Below are positions 24,794 to 33,282 of a stretch of 54,554 bases of DNA, piece after piece. The stretch is from Verrucomicrobiota bacterium (GTDB lineage: Bacteria; Verrucomicrobiota; Verrucomicrobiae; Limisphaerales; UBA11358), in contig JACZKP010000212.1 in NCBI GenBank assembly GCA_014860005.1, forward strand, positions 1 through 54,554, in the 5' to 3' direction. Each line of letters begins with the position of its first letter. The first letter of the stretch is position 1. The notes below the pieces were generated by a model. The model worked only from the letters and a program-made list of their open reading frames with translations. It was not told the origin of the DNA and did not search any database. A program made the translations under genes and the position numbers.

Positions 24794-25003
24794 TTACTGG
24801 GTCCGGATGCGTGCCAATAAAGCGGAGGCCGGTTCGTCGGTGGGGTCTTGGCGGACGAGTTGGCCGGCGAAGGCGCGGGCGAGGAGGGACGGCGTGAGTT
24901 TGTCCACTTGCCCGCGCGCCTTGGCCAACCGCACCTCAAGCTGGTCGGCCAGCGCAAACAATCCCTCCACGCGCCGCATGATTTCCTGTTCTCGCATTCT
25001 CAC
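24794..25003 (-). CDS. HsdS C-terminal coiled-coil fragment, possibly translated as a stand-alone peptide
   Basis: A 69-residue frame starts at GTG 25003, overlapping the preceding gene by four bases (GTGA). It encodes the conserved distal HsdS helix and tail: VEGLFALADQLEVRLAKARG, then LTPSLLARAFAGQL, then VRQDPTDEP. It has no target-recognition domain. The DNA is nearly identical to the hsdS 3' end over 160 bases, suggesting a recent duplication. It could be an inert relic. The start-stop overlap shows it can be translated, so a coiled-coil-only HsdS peptide able to bind HsdM is a possible but unproven product. Confidence 0.5.
   Translation of the reverse strand: MRMREQEIMRRVEGLFALADQLEVRLAKARGQVDKLTPSLLARAFAGQLVRQDPTDEPASALLARIRTQ
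24829..24988. repeat. Direct repeat of the hsdS 3' end (copy 1)
   Basis: The 160-base segment from CCGGTTCGTCGG to GATTTCCTG matches 26036-26195 with only about six differences. It flanks the 331-residue gene on its downstream side. Recombination between the two copies would delete that gene and rebuild a full hsdS. Confidence 0.85.
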
Positions 25004-25995
25004 CGGGTGCTGGGTTTAAGGTGGTATTTCCAAAAGTCTAAATGCTCTAACAACAATCTCCGAGCGAGATGCTGCACATTTGCGACGTCATACACCGAAA
25101 GGGACGCAACATCAGGCTTTAGCCTGTGCGATGAAATTTTGCTGCGCAACCAACTCGCGTGGGCTATCGCGTCCACGATTTCCATCTGACAATCGCGGAC
25201 GCGGCCCCGCGCCCAAGTGTATTTCCCTTGAGAGCGCGGTTGCCTATTGCGTTCGAGTCGCGTAGGCGTTCCGCGCAAATGCCAAAGTATCTTTTCGCTC
25301 AACGCAACGCCCGAATCGCGTAAGCGATTCTCCAAGTCCAACCTCACTGCCGCATCCCACTGCCCACTCACCTGGCTGTTAGGGTGCTCCTTCCACACGC
25401 GGACCTCCAAACCCAATTCTTCGAGAACGGAATAAGCCGCGATGATTGCGTAGGCGAAACGAACATGATCGTCTGCGAATTTCGACAGGGCAAAGTGATA
25501 TCCCTCTGCTGGGTCAAGGCTTCGGAGATCAGGGGAATAGGTCTGACAGCTCAAAAGGAACTTGTGAAGTGCGTAAACAAGACTGTGTTCTCGAGAAGCC
25601 TTGCTGGCTATCAAGCAACTCAATGGCAAATCCTGCATGCTACCCTGAAACAGAGGCCTGCCACCTTCTTTGACGCATTCCTTCTGCTCGTTGGCATCTT
25701 CGACGGTCCAGAACAGGTTCGTAATCAGCGGATCATTCCAGAGCAAGACCGCGGCCGCGTGGATCAAACCGACGGCTTTCTGAGCTACAACCTTGCTTGA
25801 GGCGTGAATAATGATTTCGCGACCGCGATACACCCGACCTCCAGCGCGCTCGGAACAACGCTGATGCACATCTGTGCGATAAGTGATTTGCCAACCTCGC
25901 CCGTCGAACGGCGGACGAGGAAATCGGGCAAAATCGGTCGTGATGAGACCGGAAACGAATTTCCTATTGGATGTGCTTTCTGGCACAAGGATCAC
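25000..25995 (-). CDS. Uncharacterised 331-residue protein coupled to hsdS
   Basis: It starts at GTG 25995, overlapping the hsdS stop in GTGA, and ends in a TGA that overlaps the start of the HsdS-tail ORF, again GTGA. It is thus embedded in a translation relay. The protein is mostly helical. Features are an N-terminal segment FARFPRPPFDGRGWQITYRT, a helix-rich middle with DDHVRFAYAIIAAYSVLEEL at about residues 180-199, a conserved-looking GQWDAAVRLDLENRLRDSG, and a C-terminus NVQHLARRLLLEHLDFW that contains an R-x4-H pattern reminiscent of HEPN nucleases. That match is too short to assign the family. There is no signal peptide or membrane segment. Its position suggests a defence or regulatory accessory of the type I system. 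Confidence 0.7.
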   Translation of the reverse strand: MILVPESTSNRKFVSGLITTDFARFPRPPFDGRGWQITYRTDVHQRCSERAGGRVYRGREIIIHASSKVVAQKAVGLIHAAAVLLWNDPLITNLFWTVEDANEQKECVKEGGRPLFQGSMQDLPLSCLIASKASREHSLVYALHKFLLSCQTYSPDLRSLDPAEGYHFALSKFADDHVRFAYAIIAAYSVLEELGLEVRVWKEHPNSQVSGQWDAAVRLDLENRLRDSGVALSEKILWHLRGTPTRLERNRQPRSQGKYTWARGRVRDCQMEIVDAIAHASWLRSKISSHRLKPDVASLSVYDVANVQHLARRLLLEHLDFWKYHLKPSTR

Positions 25996-27449
25996 TTTCC
26001 GCTCTTTTGTCTCAACCGTTCCAACAATTTCTCCGCCGGTTCGTCGGTGGGGTCTTGGGGGACGAGTTGGCCGGCGAAGGCGCGGGCGAGGAGGGAGGGC
26101 GTGAGTTTGTCCACTTGCCCGCGCGCCTTAGCCAACCGCACCTCAAGCTGGTCGGCCAGCGCAAACAATCCCTCCACGCGCTGCACGATTTCCTGCTGCT
26201 CGGGGAGTGGTGGCAGGACAAACGGCAGTTCACGAACTCGTTGGCAGTTCAACGCCTGTGGACCTGAACCGCCGCCGCGTTCTCGTGTCGCTTCGTATTG
26301 CAGTTGAAACCATCGCCACAAATATGCAGAGGCAACCAAGCCGTGATCCAAAACAACGGCGGCAATGTTCTGGTTGATCGTCGCCTGGATGTTGAGGATG
26401 GCCGTTTGCCCTCTCGTCTTGCCCTCTCCAATCATGGCAATCAAGACAGAGCCACGGGGAAGAAGGCGCACGGAACTTCCTTCATAGCCCGCCTTGGTTA
26501 TGCGCTCGCGAGTTTCAGAAATCAGATTGTTACGCACCTCGCCCGAACTGACCCACGAAATTGTTCCATCCCAAAACTCCGGTTGTTTCCGAGACGGCGT
26601 GCTGCCGTTACAGACCGCGCCTATAGCTCCGATGCGGCAACTCAGCCAGGTGTCGGGGATGTCATCCAGTCCAACATCTCCTTCATCATCGCGCAAATTG
26701 CGCTCGTCGAAGACTTCCTCAATCTGAGTTTTCTCCTTTTGGGTTTTTGCTGACGCCAGCCGTTTCTCTTTGATTCTGGCCAGCAGGACTTCGGCTGTTT
26801 CGATAGTGGAATTCTCCTCCCGCCAATCGGCGGTGAGGCGGCCGGAGCAGGCGGCGGCGAGGACGGATTGGCGAAAGCGTTTGAGCAGGACGGGAATCTT
26901 CGCCAGCCGCTGCCGGCTGGCGTCCACTTTGCCCAACAGCGTCTCCAGCTTCGCCACAATCCGCTGCTGTTCGGGAAGCGGAGCGAGAGGTAATTCGAGT
27001 TCTTCGATGAAGCTCGTCGGGACACGCGCTTGTCCAGCAGTGCCAGTGAAATTCTCCTTCGCTGCGCGTCGAACGCGATCCTGAGCGAGAAACCGGTAAA
27101 TGTATTCCGGGCTGATGTCCGCCAAAGGGCGAACAACATGAAGTTCCGTCGTGCCACACCCCAGCTTGTTCCGCAGCCCGCGCGCCACCGCACCTTTGCC
27201 ATTCTCCATGCAGGGCGTGATCTTCGCGAACAAAACGTCACCCTCTGCGAAATGTGTGAATCCTTTCCGAACTTCGCCAAGAGTCCGTTCCTCCAACGAT
27301 TGGAAATCCGGTTTCGACTCACTCAGCGCCGTCATTCGCGCAAACGAGATGGGCATGGAGTCGTCGAGACGCTTCGGGTGCCGTGGGTTGATTTCGGCAA
27401 TCTCTTTGAGCGGCGCGGTTGCCCACCCTTGCGGAAGTTCGTCGCTCAT
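25992..27449 (-). CDS. hsdS: Type I restriction-modification specificity subunit
   Basis: HsdS recognises the bipartite DNA target of the type I complex. The 485-residue protein has two target-recognition domains (about 5-150 and 260-410). Each is followed by a conserved coiled coil introduced by PLPEQQRIV near 157-165 or PLPEQQEIV near 412-420. The first spacer helix contains LETLLGKVDASRQRLAKIPVLLKRFRQS. The C-terminus is the LTPSLLARAFAGQLVPQDPT tail found in three copies in this region. It starts at 27449, about 400 bases downstream of the hsdM stop, a gap filled by repeats, and overlaps the next gene at its 3' end by four bases. The half-repeats make domain shuffling plausible. Confidence 0.92.
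   Translation of the reverse strand: MSDELPQGWATAPLKEIAEINPRHPKRLDDSMPISFARMTALSESKPDFQSLEERTLGEVRKGFTHFAEGDVLFAKITPCMENGKGAVARGLRNKLGCGTTELHVVRPLADISPEYIYRFLAQDRVRRAAKENFTGTAGQARVPTSFIEELELPLAPLPEQQRIVAKLETLLGKVDASRQRLAKIPVLLKRFRQSVLAAACSGRLTADWREENSTIETAEVLLARIKEKRLASAKTQKEKTQIEEVFDERNLRDDEGDVGLDDIPDTWLSCRIGAIGAVCNGSTPSRKQPEFWDGTISWVSSGEVRNNLISETRERITKAGYEGSSVRLLPRGSVLIAMIGEGKTRGQTAILNIQATINQNIAAVVLDHGLVASAYLWRWFQLQYEATRERGGGSGPQALNCQRVRELPFVLPPLPEQQEIVQRVEGLFALADQLEVRLAKARGQVDKLTPSLLARAFAGQLVPQDPTDEPAEKLLERLRQKSGK
26036..26195. repeat. Direct repeat of the hsdS 3' end (copy 2, within hsdS)
   Basis: This is the in-gene copy of the 160-base unit described at 24829-24988. Both copies are in the same orientation, about 1.2 kb apart, and bracket the 331-residue gene. 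Confidence 0.85.
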
Positions 27450-27846
27450 TGCTCCACGCCTCCGATCTGGGCCGGGGCGCGGCGTTCACGCCGCTTCACC
27501 GTCCGCATTGCCAGCGCGCTCGTGGTTGTTCCATGGCCCTCGACCATCGGATGTTGAAGCGGGCTGAAGCCCGCGCTCCTGTCACCGCCTCCGGTTGTCT
27601 TTGTCCCGCCGGGACACCCGAGAATAGCCCAGCGATTCATCGCTGGGTCAACGCGCCCCCAAATCCCCCAAGCCCCAGCGGGGCGAAAGAAAACGCCCGA
27701 CAAACCGAAATTCTGCCGTCCCTGGCGGGACTTGTTCCCATTCCGATCTGAAACCCACCGTTGAAACGGCGGGCTATTCTCGGGCGTCCCTCCGGGACTC
27801 TTCGACCCGCGTTCCGAATCCGTGTTTATCCCTGTCCATCCGTGGT
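27450..27846. repeat. Repeat-filled gap between hsdM and hsdS
   Basis: No gene is seen. Units include GGCGCGGCGTTCACGCCGC, GATGTTGAAGCGGGCTGAAG, an AGCCCAGCGATTCATCGCTG inverted unit, CAAGCCCCAGCGGGGCGAAAG, and a CACCGTTGAAACGGCGGGCT palindrome. These are the same families as at 23390-23640. hsdM and hsdS are normally adjacent, so these repeats have probably accumulated between them, or a rearrangement occurred here. Confidence 0.7.
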
Positions 27847-29265
27847 TCATTTTTCCACGCCTTCTTCCTTTTCCACGAGCGCCACAATTTCGCGGAGGTC
27901 GTCCACCACGGCTTCGAGTTCGGTGATGGCTTCAGCGGCGAGGTCTTGCGGCTCGGGCAATTCGTCGGCGTCTTCGAGCGAGTCGTCTTTGAGCCAGGTC
28001 ACGTCGAGCTTGTAGCCGCGTTCCTTGATTTCAGAAATGTGAAACTTCTTGAACCTATTGGCCAGTCCGGCCTCGGACCGTTTGCTCAGGCCGTTGGGGT
28101 CTTTGCCGTAAGCTTTTTCAAACTCGGCGAAGTGTTGCGCGGTAAGCGGGCGGTCTTTCTTCGTGATGCCCGGCACGTTGGAGCGCGCGTCGAAAATCCA
28201 GACCGCGTCGGTGGGCCGGCCTTTCTGGAAGAAGATGACATTGGCTTTCACGCCCTGGCTGTAAGGCGTGAACGTGCCGCGCGGCAGGCGCAGAACGGTG
28301 TGCAGGTTGCAGTCCTGCATCAGAATCTCGAAGACCTCGCCCGCCTTGCTCTCGAAAAGGCAGTTGTCCGGCAACACCATCGCCGCGCGTCCGCCGGGCT
28401 TGAGGATGGTGAGCACATGCTGGACGAAGTTCAGTTGCTTGTTGCTGGTCTCCACGGTGAAGTCCTCACGATCCGGGGCCTGGTTTGCGCCTTTCGTGCC
28501 GAAGGGCGGATTGGTGAGCACCACGTCGTAACGCTCGCCGCGATCCGGTTCATAGATGGAATCGCCGAGATAAATATGCGGTTCGACGCCGTGGAGGAAC
28601 AGATTCATCAGCGCCAGGCGGCGGGAGCGCGGGAGGATGTCCTGACCGTGATAGACTTTTTTGCGGATGAAATAATCGGAGCGGTCAAAGACACCACCGG
28701 AAACCGGGTTGGAAATGAGCCATTCCCAAGCGCAGACATCGAAGCCGCCAGTACCACAGGCCGGGTCGCACAGCTTGAAGTCCGGCCGACCGCGCGGGTC
28801 CGGTTTCATCACGCCGACGATGGAGCGCTGAAGAACGCGAGGTGTGAAGATGGCCCCGACGCCCTTCTTGCCTTCGCTGGCGGCCTTTTCGAGCAGGCCC
28901 TCGAAGGCGGCGGCTTTGACGTCCACGTCCATCGCGGACCAGTCCTCCTCGTCAATCATGGCCACGATGCGCTTGAGGTTGACGGGATTGTTGAAGCGGG
29001 ATTGGGCCTGGGTGAAGATTTCGCCGAGGATGCCCGGCTGACGTCCGAGGGTGCGCAGCGCATCGGTGTAGTGGTCGGATAGCGCCGTGCCGGCGAGATC
29101 TTTGAGCCTGTCCCAACCGCAATCTTGAGGAACTTTTGTCCCGCGCTCAGCGGCCATCTTGAGGAACAGCAGATACGTCAACTGTTCGATGTAGTCGCCA
29201 TAATCAATGCCGTCATGGCGCAGCGTGTGGCAGAAGCCCCAGAGTTTTTGGACGATGTCGGACAT
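27847..29265 (-). CDS. hsdM: Type I restriction-modification methyltransferase subunit
   Basis: This N6-adenine DNA methyltransferase works in the HsdR2M2S1 complex. The 472-residue protein begins MSDIVQKLWGFCHTLRHDGI, the usual HsdM N-terminal domain. It carries the SAM-binding DPACGTGGF motif at 167-175 and the catalytic NPPF at 252-255. The C-terminal region contains LDVTWLKDDSLED and an acidic coiled coil. It is 21 bases downstream of the FRG-domain gene. The length is slightly short for the family (typically 480-520) but no motif is missing. Confidence 0.93.
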   Translation of the reverse strand: MSDIVQKLWGFCHTLRHDGIDYGDYIEQLTYLLFLKMAAERGTKVPQDCGWDRLKDLAGTALSDHYTDALRTLGRQPGILGEIFTQAQSRFNNPVNLKRIVAMIDEEDWSAMDVDVKAAAFEGLLEKAASEGKKGVGAIFTPRVLQRSIVGVMKPDPRGRPDFKLCDPACGTGGFDVCAWEWLISNPVSGGVFDRSDYFIRKKVYHGQDILPRSRRLALMNLFLHGVEPHIYLGDSIYEPDRGERYDVVLTNPPFGTKGANQAPDREDFTVETSNKQLNFVQHVLTILKPGGRAAMVLPDNCLFESKAGEVFEILMQDCNLHTVLRLPRGTFTPYSQGVKANVIFFQKGRPTDAVWIFDARSNVPGITKKDRPLTAQHFAEFEKAYGKDPNGLSKRSEAGLANRFKKFHISEIKERGYKLDVTWLKDDSLEDADELPEPQDLAAEAITELEAVVDDLREIVALVEKEEGVEK

Positions 29266-29285
29266 GGCGGATCAGGGTTTGTTGG

Positions 29286-30134
29286 CTATCGGTTCGGTGG
29301 AGGTTTGCCCTCAAACAGCGTCTCCGTCTGCCACAGACTGGTACAAAGGCCGTCAAGGTCTGGGAACAACGACCGTCTGCTAATCCCGCAGATCTCCAAA
29401 AAAACGAGGAATCTGTGCTTGTTCTGGGCTGTAATGGGCCACCGAACAAGTTGTCGGACGTCTAGCTTCCCAGGTTTGAACCCCACGCCTGCATACTCGT
29501 TCAGAGGAAGTGTTGGATTGGAATGCAGCGTGAATGCGCCGCCTTGGACAATAATGCGTGGCGTGTTCGATACCGGATAGACAAGCCTGACATAGTCGTT
29601 TGTGACTTTAGGAGGCCTTGGAGCTTGGCGCGTCAAGAAGTGGACCAAAGGTGTTTTACCCTTAATCATTGCCTCGATGACGTCGAGATCTTTAGTGCGC
29701 CGACTTTTGTCTTCTGTGAATCTTGCGAAGGCCCACAAACATCCGTCTTTATCTGGTTCTTCTGAGCAGGCGAAAAACAAGGCAGCCAAGGGTGACATAC
29801 TCCAGTCCAGCAATCTTGTTGGCAAACCGTGATGCCTCGCCAAGAGGAGCGCCTCCCATTCACTGATAACTCTGCCCAAGTGTGTGTAGGCAAAACGCCT
29901 GAAGCGGTGAAGCAGCAATCGCTCTTGCTCAAATGTAAACTTTGGAAGATGCGCACCTCCAAAGCTGCGTGGACGCCCAATTGAAGGAACGAGAAGGTCA
30001 CCAATTCTTCCGTGCCCACGAAAGAAGAGGCGGGCTCTGCTCTCATGCCGCATCTCCTCTAATTCTGCCAGCAAATTGGGAATCGCGGTAATCTCACGTT
30101 TTTCTGCGAGTTTGAAGGTGATATCGTTTGGCAT
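29286..30134 (-). CDS. FRG domain-containing protein
   Basis: This 282-residue protein carries the FRG domain, named for the FxFRG-type motif seen here as LFFRGHG (F38-R39-G40). It also has the conserved ARHHGLPTRLLDWSMSPLAA near residues 99-118, a central beta region and a C-terminal helix. FRG-domain proteins are often found inside restriction and defence loci, and the biochemical role is unresolved. Here it sits between hsdR and hsdM, starting 18 bases after the hsdR stop and ending 20 bases before hsdM, which suggests co-transcription and a defence-linked function. No signal peptide is present. Confidence 0.85.
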   Translation of the reverse strand: MPNDITFKLAEKREITAIPNLLAELEEMRHESRARLFFRGHGRIGDLLVPSIGRPRSFGGAHLPKFTFEQERLLLHRFRRFAYTHLGRVISEWEALLLARHHGLPTRLLDWSMSPLAALFFACSEEPDKDGCLWAFARFTEDKSRRTKDLDVIEAMIKGKTPLVHFLTRQAPRPPKVTNDYVRLVYPVSNTPRIIVQGGAFTLHSNPTLPLNEYAGVGFKPGKLDVRQLVRWPITAQNKHRFLVFLEICGISRRSLFPDLDGLCTSLWQTETLFEGKPPPNR

Positions 30135-30152
30135 ATTCGTTCAGAGCAGTTC

Positions 30153-32834
30153 TCAAGCAGCCACGGCTTCGTTGAGTTCCGCGACGATGCGCGGTAATTC
30201 GCTAAAGACTTTCCTTGCCTTCGCCTTACCGCCCCGCATCTCCAGCAGCGGTGTCAGATCAAAATCATCCTCATCCATCGAAAGATTTTTCACAAGATGT
30301 TCGCGCACCAGCGAGAGCCACTGCATCTGCTCTGCCGTCAGCTTGTGCGAGGAGAGGAAATTGTCCACGGCCCGGTTGACGCGTTCCTCGGCGGTGAGCA
30401 ATGGCGATTGCGCGGCTGACGCATGTTTGACGATGGAGATCACATCCGCCAGTGCCTTGAATCCTTTGGCGCGGTGGGCACGCTGGAGTTTCTCCGGCTC
30501 GAAGCCATTGTGGTTGAGCGTGCGCTTGAGTTCGTCCATCACGGCGGGCCGCCAGTCCTTCGGGTGTTGGAGCAATACGGAAAGCGCGGCGACTTTGTCG
30601 GCGTTGGTTTTTACGAACGCGGAGAAGGCGTCGAGATAATCCTCGGCGTTGTCGAACTGGCCGTAGCGTTCGAGTTTCTGCGACGAGACCACGTCTTTGT
30701 CTTCGATGGTCGTGAGGAAGGTGCGTTTGGCGCGGGGATATTCCAGCAGCAGCTTTTGAAAGTCGGGGTTGCGCAGCAGCTTCATCGTGCCGGCGAAATC
30801 CTGTTTCAGCAGTTGCGGCAGTTCCTTCGCGAACCGGCCCATGTCGCCCTCGGTAATCCACGCCGCGAACTGGGTTCGGGCGTCGGCGTTCATGTCCTTG
30901 TCAATCCGCATGAGGCGTTTGGCCAGGATGCGCACGTGGTAATCGCGGTCCACGTTCTGCCAGATGTTCTCGATGACTTCCGGGAGCGTGAGCGGGGTCT
31001 GGCGCGGCGGCTCGATGTCGAAGCTGGAGACGTTGCGGAAATACCGGATGAGCGTGCCGTCGAAACAGTCGAACACGACGAACTTCGATTTGTTGATGTC
31101 GGGACAAAGGCGCGTGCCGCGTCCGAGCATCTGCTCCCACAGAATGCGCGACTTTACCGGGCGCAGAAACACGATGAACTCCAGCGCCGGGATGTCCACG
31201 CCGGTCGAGAGCATGTCCACCGTGACGACGACCTTGGGATTGGGGCGGTTGCGGAACTCGCGAATGCGCTGGAGCGGGCGATCCACGTTCGGGTTGCCGG
31301 TGATCTTCTTCACGAAGTCGTCGCCCTGCTTGAAAACGGAGCGGCAGGTTTTGACGAGCTGGTCGGCGTGCGAGGTGTGCGGGATGTCGTTGACGGCGAA
31401 GATGAGGATTTTCGGGAAATGGCCCGTGACTGCCTCGTGTTCGTAGGCGTATTTGGCGACTTCCTCGATGATCTTGCGATTGCTGTCCGGCGCGGTGATG
31501 TCGCGCTCCACCGCGCCCGCGTCGAACTGGCGTTCATCTTCCAACTGATCGAGCGCCTTTTGGCCAGTGTCGGTGTCCACGCGCTCGATGGTCTCGCCTT
31601 CGTTGAGGAAAACGCCGTTCATGCGCACGTGCGATTTGATGGCGACCGGTTCGTAGTCCACGAGGAAGCCGTCGAGGATGGCCTGCTCGACCGTGTAGCG
31701 GAACACCGGCGGGCCAAAGAGCGCGGTAGTATGCGCGGCGGGAGTGGCGGTGAGGCCGATCTTGATGGCGTCGAAATGATTGAGGGTGTTCCGCCAGACG
31801 CTCATCTCCTGCGCCGTGTAACCGCGATGACATTCGTCGGCGATGATGAGGTCGAAGGCGTGGATGGGAATGTCGAGTTTGTCGGCGTCGGCTTCCGCTT
31901 CCGTGTCGCCGCCACTTTGCGCGAAGCAGCCTTCCGCGCCGAAAAGATTCCGCGCCATGCGCTGGATGGTGGAGACGTAAACGAACGTGTGCGTTGACCT
32001 CGGCGCGGTGAGGTATTCGTTCGGCAGCACCTTGGGATCGAACGGGTCGTCGTCGCCGAAGTCTTCCTTCTGAAACTTCTGGCTGTAAACCTCGTATTCA
32101 TTCGCGAACTTGTTTCCCTGGGGCGTGTTAAAAGCGTTGAACTCCCGCACGGCCTGAGCCGCGAGGGCCTTGCGATCCACGAGAAACAAGATGCGGCGGG
32201 CGAACTTGGATTCCAGCAGCCGATAAATCTGAGCGACGGTCAGGAAGGTCTTGCCGGTGCCGGTGGCGAGGGCGAGGAGGATTTCACGGAGTCCGGAGAT
32301 GATGGCTTGCTCAGTCGCGAGGTTGCAGCGGCGTTGATAATCACGCAGGCGGATGATGAGGTCGGGCGGCGTGTCGAGCAGCCAGGCGTGCGCCGGCTTG
32401 GGATCGAAGGCGAAAAGGGATTCCAGCGCAGGCCCGGTGTGGAAATTGGAGACTTGGCGGGAGACAGGTCGCTCTCCCCGGACATCAAGAAACCAGATGA
32501 TCTCGCCGTTCGTGGCATAAAGGAAAGGAACGCGGTAGCCGTTCCAATTGCCCGGTCCATTGAACACGCCCAATGAGTAGCGTTTGGCTTGTTCCAAAAC
32601 GTTCTGGGGGTTCACCGTCACCTTCTTGGCTTCGCTGATGGCAAGCAACTGGCCGTTGACGAACAGCGCATAGTCTGCCGGCCCGTTGGCGGTCGGAAAC
32701 TCCGTCACGGCATGGCAGTTGAGCTGGGAAGTGTGCAGCCCATCGCGCCAGGGGACCATCACCCAGGCGGGATTGAGCGAACGCAGTTTCGTATCAATCC
32801 GCTTCTTGCGCGTGAGCCATTCGGCTTCGTTCAT
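30153..32834 (-). CDS. hsdR: Type I restriction endonuclease subunit
   Basis: This 893-residue protein is the ATP-dependent translocase and nuclease of the type I complex. The N-terminal PD-(D/E)XK nuclease has D54 and E68-x-K70 (in ADYALF and AISEAKK). The superfamily 2 helicase has TGTGKT at 191-196, DECH at 333-336, and a C-terminal helicase half that includes the motif VI-like QMLGRGTRLCP. A C-terminal EcoEI-R-like helical region binds the methylase. The start ATG at 32834 begins MNEAEWLTRKKRIDTKLRSL, a usual start in this subfamily. It is the first gene of the leftward hsdR-FRG-hsdM order. All key residues are intact. Confidence 0.94.
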   Translation of the reverse strand: MNEAEWLTRKKRIDTKLRSLNPAWVMVPWRDGLHTSQLNCHAVTEFPTANGPADYALFVNGQLLAISEAKKVTVNPQNVLEQAKRYSLGVFNGPGNWNGYRVPFLYATNGEIIWFLDVRGERPVSRQVSNFHTGPALESLFAFDPKPAHAWLLDTPPDLIIRLRDYQRRCNLATEQAIISGLREILLALATGTGKTFLTVAQIYRLLESKFARRILFLVDRKALAAQAVREFNAFNTPQGNKFANEYEVYSQKFQKEDFGDDDPFDPKVLPNEYLTAPRSTHTFVYVSTIQRMARNLFGAEGCFAQSGGDTEAEADADKLDIPIHAFDLIIADECHRGYTAQEMSVWRNTLNHFDAIKIGLTATPAAHTTALFGPPVFRYTVEQAILDGFLVDYEPVAIKSHVRMNGVFLNEGETIERVDTDTGQKALDQLEDERQFDAGAVERDITAPDSNRKIIEEVAKYAYEHEAVTGHFPKILIFAVNDIPHTSHADQLVKTCRSVFKQGDDFVKKITGNPNVDRPLQRIREFRNRPNPKVVVTVDMLSTGVDIPALEFIVFLRPVKSRILWEQMLGRGTRLCPDINKSKFVVFDCFDGTLIRYFRNVSSFDIEPPRQTPLTLPEVIENIWQNVDRDYHVRILAKRLMRIDKDMNADARTQFAAWITEGDMGRFAKELPQLLKQDFAGTMKLLRNPDFQKLLLEYPRAKRTFLTTIEDKDVVSSQKLERYGQFDNAEDYLDAFSAFVKTNADKVAALSVLLQHPKDWRPAVMDELKRTLNHNGFEPEKLQRAHRAKGFKALADVISIVKHASAAQSPLLTAEERVNRAVDNFLSSHKLTAEQMQWLSLVREHLVKNLSMDEDDFDLTPLLEMRGGKAKARKVFSELPRIVAELNEAVAA

Positions 32835-33117
32835 ACCCCTTCGGACGTGCCCCTTTCATGTAACGGGGCAGGAGGCGCTGATAAAGGCTAAAATACGCCG
32901 ATGAGCGCGGAAAGCGCGGCGACGCTTCCAAATCATCCGGCGTGGTCAAGAAGACCTTTTTGTAAAAATCCGCCTTCGGCAAAATCCATCGCTTAAATCT
33001 GTCCCCCGTGCCAACGGACTCTCTCACGCCTTGCAGATCGCTCAAATCCGCCAGCCGCAAGGAGATGAGGACTGTTGAGGACGACCGCATTCTCCAGCCG
33101 AAAACCAGTAGATCCCT
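32835..33117. other. Spacer upstream of hsdR with no confident gene
   Basis: A 98-codon leftward frame (32794-33090) overlaps the hsdR start and includes ILPKADFYKKVFLTT, but it lacks any recognisable motif and may be a relic. The upstream region of hsdR presumably holds its promoter, but no -35/-10 pair stands out. Confidence 0.4.
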
Positions 33118-33164
33118 TAACAGAATAGGAAAGCCGCCGCTCTATGCATTTGAACCATGGGGGC
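33118..33164 (-). pseudogene. Decayed tRNA-Arg copy
   Basis: The segment matches the 5' half of the tRNA-Arg at 17814: ACCGCCGCTCTATCCATTTG there, GCCGCCGCTCTATGCATTTG here, ending in the same TGGGGGC. The D-stem has mismatches, the anticodon stem cannot pair (GCGGC with TTCTG), and the T-arm and 3' acceptor strand are missing, so it cannot be functional. It lies 118 bases upstream of the intact trpF, the same arrangement as the intact tRNA and the trpF remnant at 17.9 kb. Confidence 0.8.
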
Positions 33165-33282
33165 TCGCAACGGAAATCAACTCAGGGAGAACCAACCGGC
33201 GACACAACCGCCTTTGTGAGTCGAGGCGCGTCGAAACATTTGTGCGCCGTCCGATCCTGCTTTAGGCTGCGCCGCGCAACCG

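Noticed and set aside
25000..25995. Calling the 331-residue protein a HEPN nuclease
   Set aside because: Only one R-x4-H occurrence supports it, which is common by chance; no structural evidence is available.
27946..29082. A 378-codon rightward frame opposite hsdM
   Set aside because: Shadow of hsdM, whose SAM and NPPF motifs are on the other strand.
30423..31997. A 524-codon rightward frame opposite hsdR
   Set aside because: Shadow of hsdR; composition is shadow-like.
32794..33090. A 98-codon leftward frame over the hsdR start
   Set aside because: It overlaps the hsdR N-terminus in another frame and has no recognisable features.
17739..33164. A prophage or integrative element attached at the tRNA
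   Set aside because: No integrase, phage structural or conjugation gene is present, and the direct copies include trpF sequence and the tRNA 5' half rather than a typical 3'-end att core. The duplication is kept as an unexplained finding.
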